The position numbers and the translations under genes were made by a program. A DNA stretch of 64,000 bases, taken from JBFWNG01 sp050251195. Its GTDB lineage: Bacteria > Bdellovibrionota_B > Oligoflexia > Oligoflexales > Oligoflexaceae. Location: the NCBI GenBank assembly GCA_050251195.1, contig JBFWNG010000009.1:62001-126000 (forward strand), given 5' to 3'. The notes below the pieces were generated by a model. It was given only the letters and a program-made list of their open reading frames with translations. It ran no database searches and was not told where the DNA came from. The number at the start of each line of letters is the position of its first letter. Positions within the stretch are counted from its first letter, which is position 1. This document shows positions 16,635-23,476 of the stretch, piece after piece.

Positions 16635-18578
16635 ATGAGTGCTGTTTGGTCGCCCGGTGCGGAAGTAACTAACACGGAGATTTTTCGATTTAAGCGATTC
16701 GTTGAAGATCGACTCAGCGTTTCGTTCCCTGACTATTGGAGTCTGCATAAGTGGTCCATAAACGATTTCCAAATGTTTTGGCGCCTGGCGGAAGAGTACC
16801 TCGGCGTTGTGTGGGACGACCCGTACAGCGGCGTATACAGGCAAGTAGATGGCCTCAAGGGCAAGTGGTTTGAGGGCGGAAAACTAAATTTTGCCCGCAA
16901 CATGTTACTGGAACGTTCCGCCCGACCCGCGCTCCTCTCATTTTCAGAAGACCAATCCAACCCGGCAGTCCTCACGCATAATCAACTCTACCAATCTGTT
17001 GCAGCCCTTGCGAAGAAGTTGCTCGAGCATGGAGTTAAACCGGCAGATCGCGTTGCGGGGGTCGTCAGCAACGGTTCGGAAGCGATTATTGCCATGCTCG
17101 CGGCAGCTGCTTGCGGCGCCACGTGGGCGTCTTGTTCCCCAGACTTTGGCGTCCAGGGCGTTATCGATCGGCTTGGACAAATCGAACCTAAGGTCGTTTT
17201 TTTCACGATGTCATATAGTTATCATGGCAAGCGTTATGACCTACGGAATAACATACAGGAAATTCTGGCAAAGCTTCCGTCGGTCACCCTTCCCGTGGGA
17301 ATCGAAAAAGAGGGGGAGTTGCTGCCCGCCGGCTTAAGCAGCTGGAGTGATATGCTTAAGGGCGGTGACAGCGAAGTTCCGTTTGTGTCCGTTCCCTTCG
17401 ACCATCCGTTATTTATCATGTTTTCGTCGGGCACAACGGGGATACCTAAGTGTATCGTTCACGGCGTCGGCGGTACGCTTCTACAGCATAAGAAGGAACT
17501 CGCTTTTCATGTGGATCTCAAAAAAGGGCAATCCTTGTTCTTCTACACCACATGCGGCTGGATGATGTGGAACTGGATGGCTTCAGCCCTAAGTTTGGGC
17601 GTTCAGCTCGTTCTCTATGACGGATCTCCGGGGTACCCCGAACTCGATCGACTCTGGCGCATTGTTCAAGAATACAAGGTGGACGTTTTTGGAACCAGCC
17701 CGAAGTTTCTCTCGGCTTGCATCAAGCGGTCGGCCGTTCCTCCGGGACACTCCGGCGCAACCAGAATGCACACTATCCTTTCAACGGGGTCTCCTTTGCT
17801 GCCGGAACATTACGATTGGGTCTATAAACATTTCCCCAAGGTTAAGCTTCAGTCCATTAGCGGCGGTACGGATATTATCTCCTGCTTCATGCTTGGCAAC
17901 CCAATGCTGCCCATCCACCGAGGCGAGATCCAATCGCCCGGACTTGGAATGGCCGTCGAGGCGTGGAGTGAAGAAGGCGAAAAGGTGGCCGAGGGTAAGG
18001 GCGAACTTGTTTGCACGCGTCCCTTTGTTTCCATGCCCACCGGTTTTTGGGGCGATAAAAAGGATCAAAAGTATAACGATGCTTATTTCAATTACTATGA
18101 AAACAAGACGGTATGGCGTCACGGTGACTTCATAGAGTTTAGCAAGAACGGCGGCATTATCGTCCACGGTCGATCCGACGCGACCTTAAACCCGTCCGGC
18201 GTTAGAATCGGGACTGCCGAGATATATCGCGTGGTGGAACAAATTCCAGATATCGAAGATAGCCTAGCCGTGGGCAAAGAAAAGGCTGGCGATGTCGAAA
18301 TCTGGCTCTTTGTGAAGATGCGCGACAATGTCGATTTGACTTCCGAACTGGAGAAGAAAATACGCAGCTCTATTCGAAGCCAATTTACCGCAAGGCACGT
18401 TCCGGCCAAAATCCTCAAAATCTCAGAAATCCCTTATACGAAGAGTGGTAAGAAGGTGGAACTTGCGGTTGCCAACGTACTGCATCGGCGGCCGGTAAAG
18501 AACGTCACAGCTTTGGCCAATCCCGACTGTTTAGCGGAATATGCCAGAATAGGAGAGGCGAGTGAAAGATCGAACTGA
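16635..18578 (+). CDS. aacS: acetoacetyl-CoA synthetase
   Basis: A 647-residue ANL-superfamily enzyme activating acetoacetate to acetoacetyl-CoA through an acyl-adenylate. The length and the N-terminal region (WSPGAEV, NDFQMFWRLAEEY) fit acetoacetyl-CoA rather than acetyl-CoA synthetases. It contains the P-loop-like FSSGTTGIPK (about 262), GGTDI (about 412), and the C-terminal catalytic Lys in TKSGKKVE (about 605). It would feed ketone bodies or polyhydroxybutyrate-derived acetoacetate into metabolism. GGAG lies eight bases before the ATG. The 3' end overlaps the next small gene by 17 bases. Confidence 0.93.
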   Translation: MSAVWSPGAEVTNTEIFRFKRFVEDRLSVSFPDYWSLHKWSINDFQMFWRLAEEYLGVVWDDPYSGVYRQVDGLKGKWFEGGKLNFARNMLLERSARPALLSFSEDQSNPAVLTHNQLYQSVAALAKKLLEHGVKPADRVAGVVSNGSEAIIAMLAAAACGATWASCSPDFGVQGVIDRLGQIEPKVVFFTMSYSYHGKRYDLRNNIQEILAKLPSVTLPVGIEKEGELLPAGLSSWSDMLKGGDSEVPFVSVPFDHPLFIMFSSGTTGIPKCIVHGVGGTLLQHKKELAFHVDLKKGQSLFFYTTCGWMMWNWMASALSLGVQLVLYDGSPGYPELDRLWRIVQEYKVDVFGTSPKFLSACIKRSAVPPGHSGATRMHTILSTGSPLLPEHYDWVYKHFPKVKLQSISGGTDIISCFMLGNPMLPIHRGEIQSPGLGMAVEAWSEEGEKVAEGKGELVCTRPFVSMPTGFWGDKKDQKYNDAYFNYYENKTVWRHGDFIEFSKNGGIIVHGRSDATLNPSGVRIGTAEIYRVVEQIPDIEDSLAVGKEKAGDVEIWLFVKMRDNVDLTSELEKKIRSSIRSQFTARHVPAKILKISEIPYTKSGKKVELAVANVLHRRPVKNVTALANPDCLAEYARIGEASERSN

Positions 18579-18777
18579 ATTAGAAACAGATCCGTCCCGA
18601 ATCCCTGCCAAAGAGATCGCCCGGCAAAAACGGGCCCGCGACTACAAGAAGTTCAAAGAACATCAGAAGCAAGCCCGAGACGAAGCTAAGGCGGAAAAGG
18701 AGCAACAAAGGGCGGAAGCCAAAGAGGCCAGGCTTGCCGAACTTCGAAAGCTGATTCGCAAGGGGTCGGCGTGTTGA
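18562..18777 (+). CDS. small Lys/Glu-rich coiled-coil protein
   Basis: A 71-residue protein of almost continuous charged helix (many KxxE, RAEAKEAR patterns), likely a single coiled coil. The start is GTG with AGGAG six bases upstream, inside the end of aacS, so translation is probably coupled. No family is recognised. It may be a small partner or a nucleic-acid-associated protein. It ends just before a repeat cluster. Confidence 0.6.
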   Translation: MKDRTELETDPSRIPAKEIARQKRARDYKKFKEHQKQARDEAKAEKEQQRAEAKEARLAELRKLIRKGSAC

Positions 18778-18796
18778 GTGGGGTGGGCATCTGAAG

Positions 18797-18907
18797 AGAG
18801 ATCCTTCGCTGCGCTCAGGATGACGGGATGTCGCTCGGGATGACGGGATGTCCTCGGGATGACGCGATGCCGCTCAGGATGACAGGATGTCGCTCAGGAT
18901 AACGGGA
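18797..18907. repeat. dispersed repeat expanded into imperfect tandem units
   Basis: GAGATCCTTCGCTGCGCTC and AGGATGACGGGATG lead into five imperfect units of 17-20 bases (TCGCTCGGGATGACGGGATG and variants). These are more diverged than the array at 8.9 kb, suggesting an older expansion. It fills the gap between convergent genes. Confidence 0.88.
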
Positions 18908-18912
18908 AGGGG

Positions 18913-20109
18913 CTACGAAGCCTCGGAGTCCGAACCTAGAAGCATCTTCTCCAGGCGGGATTTTGCCTTGTCAAAACCGGGATTATAGGTCAGACAGCTC
19001 TTGTAATAGAACTTCGCCCGTTCTAAATCGCCCAAGCGTTCAAAGGCGTAACCCAGGTTGAAAAGTATGCGAAAGTCAGAAGGGGAGATCTCCAAGGCAC
19101 TCCGATATTTATCCACGGCTTCATTGATGAGTCCGAGGCGGACGTAGGCCAAACCCAACGAATTAAGAAGGCTGGCGTCGCCTTTTTCTAAGTCCAGGGC
19201 CTTATGAAAGTTTTTCATGGCTTCCGCATATTCCTCGCGAATCATATTGAGCATTCCCAGGCCCTTATAGGCCTGCGCTAACTTTGGCGAGAGCCGGATG
19301 GACTTTTTGAAATACTTTTCGGCTTCCTCTCCCTCGTTGTTTTCGAGATGGGCGTTAGCAAGGATAATGGTGTACTTGGGGTTGTTTGGGCTCAGTGAAT
19401 TTAGTTTCTTGGCCACCTCAACAAGTTCGGGGGCCTTCTTTGTCTTCATGTAAACTGACGCAAGCTCTTGGTAGCTCGGAATGAATTCCGGATTGTAGCG
19501 AATAGCCTTCGTTAAATACTCCTCTGCCTCGCCCAATTCGCCATTCTTTAGACAAATTTGAGCAAGAAGGTTGTAGGCGCGCGCCGATTTGGGTTTTGAA
19601 TCTATGATCTTTTTGAGGGTCGCGCTGGCCTCTGCGTCCTGGCCTTGTTTAAGCAGCAATTCGGCGGCGGTGAGCATTTCGTTGAGTTTAGAAGGTGCCG
19701 TTTTGGCCCTGATGATGTTGTCAACGGAGTCGGCGAAGTCGTCAAAAGTGAATGGCTTAAGCAGGTATCCATCGATCCCGCCCTCGCTCGCTAGAACGAC
19801 GTCGTCTCGAAGGTTCTCGGCCGTGATGAGCATAAAACTAATGTCTTTGGTGCTTTTAGTAGCTTTGAGTTCCCGGCAAAACGTGATGCCATTTGTTTCT
19901 CCGATATTCCATTCCGATACGATAAAGGCAACGGAAAGCGTAAGCAGTTCGCGCCTTGCCTCCTCGACGGTATTGACCAGTTTGACGTTCTTGAAACCCA
20001 GGTTTGCGAGAAAACTCTTTAGGGTCACGCGATAATTCGCATGTGGCTCAACGACAAGGATCCACTTGTTTGCGTTGAACGTGTTGGTGTGTTTTTTGCG
20101 ACTCTTCAT
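18913..20109 (-). CDS. receiver-like domain protein with TPR repeats; phospho-site Asp is Glu
   Basis: A 398-residue protein: a CheY-like domain (about 15-135) and then a TPR superhelix (about 145-390; repeats such as AYNLLAQICLKNGELGEAEEYL). The phospho-acceptor position reads SEW (E66) instead of SDW, the acidic pocket is VVEP (E21) rather than VVDD, and Thr/Ser (TAE) and K118 are kept. Asp-to-Glu often mimics phosphorylation, so it may be permanently active. TPRs suggest a protein-binding scaffold. No DNA-binding domain is present. The site before the ATG is weak. A second protein of this architecture lies near 36.5 kb. Confidence 0.85.
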   Translation of the reverse strand: MKSRKKHTNTFNANKWILVVEPHANYRVTLKSFLANLGFKNVKLVNTVEEARRELLTLSVAFIVSEWNIGETNGITFCRELKATKSTKDISFMLITAENLRDDVVLASEGGIDGYLLKPFTFDDFADSVDNIIRAKTAPSKLNEMLTAAELLLKQGQDAEASATLKKIIDSKPKSARAYNLLAQICLKNGELGEAEEYLTKAIRYNPEFIPSYQELASVYMKTKKAPELVEVAKKLNSLSPNNPKYTIILANAHLENNEGEEAEKYFKKSIRLSPKLAQAYKGLGMLNMIREEYAEAMKNFHKALDLEKGDASLLNSLGLAYVRLGLINEAVDKYRSALEISPSDFRILFNLGYAFERLGDLERAKFYYKSCLTYNPGFDKAKSRLEKMLLGSDSEAS

Positions 20110-20289
20110 CTGTTTTCTTGCTCTGAGAATACTGCAATTCTCGTATCGGCAAGATCTGTGCTGTCTTTAGGGTAAGAAAAAACTGAAAAAAAAGGGTTTT
20201 TTTGTAACTGATGCTTGATTTTTTACTAATGTATAGCATAATTGAGTGAATATCATTTCACATTTTGCTGGTTGAGGAGGTTTTAACTT

Positions 20290-20697
20290 ATGGCCGCAAA
20301 GAAGAAAAACAAGGCTACTGGAAAAAGTACCACAAAGAAGAGCACACCAAAAACAACAGCTGCCCCTAAGAAGGCAAAAGCTGGCTTTGACTCAGTTAAG
20401 AAAGCGCGAACAAAAAGCCAAATTCTCGCTGCTCTAGCTGACAACACTGGCATCACCAAAAAAGAAGTCGATACGATTTTTGCAGTTCTCGGCGACCTGA
20501 TCGCAAACGATCTTGCAAAAGGCCCAGGCATGTTTACCGTACCAGGCCTTATGAAAGTTGTTGTGATTAAGAAGCCTGCGACTAAAGCTCGTAAAGGCAC
20601 AAACCCTTTTACTGGCGAAGAGATGATGTTCAAAGCCAAGCCGGCTCGCAACGTTGTTAAAGTTAGACCTCTTAAAGGTCTGAAAGATATGGTCTAA
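20290..20697 (+). CDS. HU-family DNA-binding protein with Lys-rich N-terminal tail
   Basis: A 135-residue nucleoid protein. The first 40 residues form a tail rich in Lys, Thr, Ala and Pro. Residues 41-135 are an HU fold: KSQILAALADNTGITKKEV helices and the DNA-binding arm ending ARKGTNPFTGEE and KAKPARNVVKVRP. The tail lies at the N-terminus, opposite to the C-terminal tails of actinobacterial HU. It would bend and compact DNA. Expression is probably high: GAGGAGG precedes the ATG and a very strong terminator follows. Together with the H1-like protein it gives this window two lysine-tailed chromatin proteins. Confidence 0.92.
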   Translation: MAAKKKNKATGKSTTKKSTPKTTAAPKKAKAGFDSVKKARTKSQILAALADNTGITKKEVDTIFAVLGDLIANDLAKGPGMFTVPGLMKVVVIKKPATKARKGTNPFTGEEMMFKAKPARNVVKVRPLKGLKDMV

Positions 20698-20717
20698 GAC
20701 CGTATCCTTTTAAGGTT

Positions 20718-21251
20718 CTAAAGCGGGATCCCATGAACTGGAAGATCCCGCGTTTTTTTTGGCTGTTGCTCAAAAAGATCGCGAATTGTGCGCCCCTCCT
20801 TTGTCATAGGCCAATCCCCCGCAATATCGCAACATGGCACGATCACGAAACTCCGCTCGGCAGCGCGAGGGTGGGGCAATTCAACAATATCGCTGTGCAG
20901 CTCGATGCTCTCGTTGTTGGGGTTTTTCCAAAGAATGATGTCGAGATCTATCGTCCGATCACCCCATCTGACGTCTCGGGTGCGCCCCAGAATTTGTTCG
21001 ATAACGAGAAGGTTCTCCATCATTTGGGCAGGCGAAAGTGTGGTTTCGCAGATGAGCGCGCCGTTGAGAAATGGCTCCTTGGCGTTGCCGATAGGGGCAG
21101 TCTCATAGATCTTTGATAGTGCGATCACATGCCCGCAATCTTGCTTAATAAGATCTATTGCGTCGCGGATCGTGTTTAGGCGATTTCCTAAATTTGAGCC
21201 AAAAGCAATCAGCGCTTTAGCTGTTTGTGCTTTTTGGGGGGGAGTCGACAT
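20718..21251 (-). CDS. folK: 2-amino-4-hydroxy-6-hydroxymethyldihydropteridine pyrophosphokinase
   Basis: About 177 residues of the HPPK family, transferring pyrophosphate from ATP to the pterin in folate biosynthesis. It carries the N-terminal FGSNLGNR motif, the E/T-P-G-like substrate region (YETAPIG), and the diagnostic DRTIDLDIIL motif with Mg-binding Asp residues. I chose ATG (AAAGG five bases before) over a GTG two codons upstream. The last 13 codons overlap the HU terminator. It is cytoplasmic, stands alone, and is divergent from the VWA lipoprotein gene. Confidence 0.95.
   Translation of the reverse strand: MSTPPQKAQTAKALIAFGSNLGNRLNTIRDAIDLIKQDCGHVIALSKIYETAPIGNAKEPFLNGALICETTLSPAQMMENLLVIEQILGRTRDVRWGDRTIDLDIILWKNPNNESIELHSDIVELPHPRAAERSFVIVPCCDIAGDWPMTKEGRTIRDLFEQQPKKTRDLPVHGIPL
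20723..20760 (+). terminator. strong intrinsic terminator of the HU gene, inside folK
   Basis: GCGGGATC/GATCCCGC arms with a 13-base loop and then eight T on the plus strand. The whole element lies inside the last codons of the convergent folK gene, where it encodes KKTRDLPVHGIP. Confidence 0.92.
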
Positions 21252-21319
21252 CGGCACCTTTGCTCATGATATAATAAAGCCTAGACTATTGGGAATCTGT
21301 CTTGCGAGAGGAGAGTAGC

Positions 21320-22429
21320 GTGAAACCACTTTTTTGTCATGCTCTGCTATCCGTTTTTGTGGTTGGCGGCTGTTCCGATGTAAAGTTCTCCGGAGGGGGA
21401 AGATCTCAGGACGCTTTACCTGCGGCTCCGGTAAACAAATTTATCAATTGTGAAAGCAACGAAAATAGCACGGAAAGTTCTTTCGAAGTAAGTGTCGGAG
21501 CCGGAGAGACACCTGTTACCATCGCGGGGCAACTCTGTTTAGGCAACGAGGCTAATCTTCAGTCCTATCACGTTGCTTTGGCCATCGATAATTCAGCATC
21601 CATGAGTCGGATCGATCCCGAAACGGACGGAAGTTGTAAGCGACACAGAGCTGCTCAAGTTCTCTTCAAAAAGCTAAAAGATGTTTTCGGCGAGAATTTC
21701 GACAAAAACCTCGAGCTGTCCCTTTGGCTGTTTTCTGATAATGCGACGCCGGTCGTCACCCCACATCGTTATTTAACTCCGACGGAATTTGAAGCGCAAT
21801 ATCTTAGCGCTGAAGTCTTTTGTAAGGTCGACGGCGGCCAGACCAATTATGAAGACATCTTCACCGTGGTCAAAGATGATTTGAAGGAAAACACCAAGCA
21901 AAAGCAACTCTTTGTCTTGACGGACGGTTTTCCTACCTCCACCAACGATCCTAATAATTTTTGTAGTTCGACTATCTTCGATCGAAATTCGGTATGTGCG
22001 GAAAAAGGAGCCAAAGCGGCCCAGTCCTTTTTGGGACTATCGGGTTCGGCCATCAAAATATTGTTCCTCGAAGAGACGACGGCTTCACGACAGCCTGATC
22101 TCGAGGACTATCTCAAGAAGGACGTCACACGAAATGAGGGTAACGTCAAATTTGCCAGTAAAACGGAAGAGGTGGAAGCTTCGCTGAATGAACTTTCTCC
22201 CTCAGTAACAGGGACGGTCGGCAAGGCATTCATGGACGCAACGTCCACAGGAGTTCAAGTCAACCTGATCCGGTTTGATAGGCTTGACGACACTACCTGG
22301 GAATACGACCTTCAAACCCTGGTCAGCGAGCCGAACGAAACCTACAATATCGATCTCGTTCTTAAGGACGAAGCAACTGGCGATCCCGTGGGGGTTGACG
22401 TTAAAATTGCTATTAAGACGGTACCCTAA
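21320..22429 (+). CDS. von Willebrand factor A domain lipoprotein
   Basis: About 369 residues. It starts at GTG, preceded by GAGGAG with six-base spacing; an upstream TTG has no such site. The signal peptide ends VVGGC, an acceptable lipobox. A VWA domain begins near residue 85: MIDAS DNSAS (D90), a Thr-containing loop, and LTDGFP. It would bind a protein ligand through a divalent metal, on the periplasmic or outer face. Cys residues are frequent and may form disulfides. The C-terminal 100 residues are beta-rich and unassigned. It is followed by pdxA after 54 bases. Confidence 0.85.
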   Translation: MKPLFCHALLSVFVVGGCSDVKFSGGGRSQDALPAAPVNKFINCESNENSTESSFEVSVGAGETPVTIAGQLCLGNEANLQSYHVALAIDNSASMSRIDPETDGSCKRHRAAQVLFKKLKDVFGENFDKNLELSLWLFSDNATPVVTPHRYLTPTEFEAQYLSAEVFCKVDGGQTNYEDIFTVVKDDLKENTKQKQLFVLTDGFPTSTNDPNNFCSSTIFDRNSVCAEKGAKAAQSFLGLSGSAIKILFLEETTASRQPDLEDYLKKDVTRNEGNVKFASKTEEVEASLNELSPSVTGTVGKAFMDATSTGVQVNLIRFDRLDDTTWEYDLQTLVSEPNETYNIDLVLKDEATGDPVGVDVKIAIKTVP

Positions 22430-22483
22430 CATTAACTTGAGTTTTGGCGGCCCTCTTTATATACCCTAGGAGACGGGGGATAT

Positions 22484-23476
22484 ATGGAGCTAAGCAAAAA
22501 CGCGCCGCGATTGTTCATAACTTTAGGCGATCCTTTTAGCGTTAACGTCGAGTTGTTAGCAAAGGCCTTATCGGACTCTTCCGAGGTGGCCACTATTCTT
22601 ATAGGCTCTCGCTGGCATTGGGATAGTCAGTGGGAAAAAATCTCACCTAGATCCCTGTCGATTTCGGCGATCCAAGATTTCAATGCCATTCAAACCCCGG
22701 GCTACTACTTTTACGACGTTGGGTGCCGTGAAGAGACATCGGCATGCGACCTCTCGACCGAAGAAAGAGGACGGATTGCCGTCGCATCTTTGGGAGTCCT
22801 AAAATCTGTAACGTGGTCCGAAAATGCCGCGGTAATAACCTGTCCCATAGACAAGAGCGCTGCAGCGGCCGCGGGATTTAAGCATGCGGGCCAGACGGAG
22901 TACTTCGAAGCCCTTTGGGCCAGACCGACGATAATGGTCCTGGCTGGCTCAAAACTTAAGGTTGGTCTTGCGACAAACCACATACCGCTAAAACTGGTAT
23001 CCGATCATCTGACAATAAAATCGGTTGCTCAGAAGGTCGAATTGCTGTCCCTCACCGTGCAGCAGGTCTTTGGTATTTCCCGGCCCAAAATCGCTGTTTG
23101 CGGTTTAAATCCCCATTGTGGAGAGAACGGGATGTGGGGACATGAGGACAGTGATATCATTGCCCCGGCCGTTTCCGTGACGAAGGCTAACGGTTTTGAC
23201 GTTACCGGCCCCGTTCCTGCGGACACAGCCTTTTATTATGCCTTTGAAGGGAAATACGATGCCGTGCTGGCAATGTACCACGATCAAGGACTAGGGCCTC
23301 TCAAGCTCGTCCACTTCGATACAGCCATAAACGTTACGGGGGGTACGCCCTGGATGCGGGTGTCTCCTGATCACGGCCCGGCCCGAGACAAGTATCTCAA
23401 AAATAGTGCCAGCGCAGGCAGCATGCAAATGTGTTTCGAGTTTGCCCTAAAGTATCTTAAGAGAAGTTTTGTTTGA
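22484..23476 (+). CDS. pdxA: 4-hydroxythreonine-4-phosphate dehydrogenase (PdxA)
   Basis: A 330-residue NAD-dependent enzyme of pyridoxal-phosphate biosynthesis. Metal ligands are visible as H166 (TNHIPL), H211 (NPHCGE) and H266 (YHDQG), and the C-terminal SPDHGPARD motif is complete. The N-terminal Gly-rich motif, usually GDPAGIGPE, reads GDPFSVNVE, an unusual divergence near the substrate pocket. The length matches the family. GGGGG lies five bases before the ATG. The stop overlaps the next start (TGATG), so it is coupled with the UvrA-like gene. Confidence 0.92.
   Translation: MELSKNAPRLFITLGDPFSVNVELLAKALSDSSEVATILIGSRWHWDSQWEKISPRSLSISAIQDFNAIQTPGYYFYDVGCREETSACDLSTEERGRIAVASLGVLKSVTWSENAAVITCPIDKSAAAAAGFKHAGQTEYFEALWARPTIMVLAGSKLKVGLATNHIPLKLVSDHLTIKSVAQKVELLSLTVQQVFGISRPKIAVCGLNPHCGENGMWGHEDSDIIAPAVSVTKANGFDVTGPVPADTAFYYAFEGKYDAVLAMYHDQGLGPLKLVHFDTAINVTGGTPWMRVSPDHGPARDKYLKNSASAGSMQMCFEFALKYLKRSFV

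Noticed and set aside
17617..18135. 172-codon frame within aacS
   Set aside because: It is out of frame inside a well-supported acetoacetyl-CoA synthetase and has an unnatural composition.
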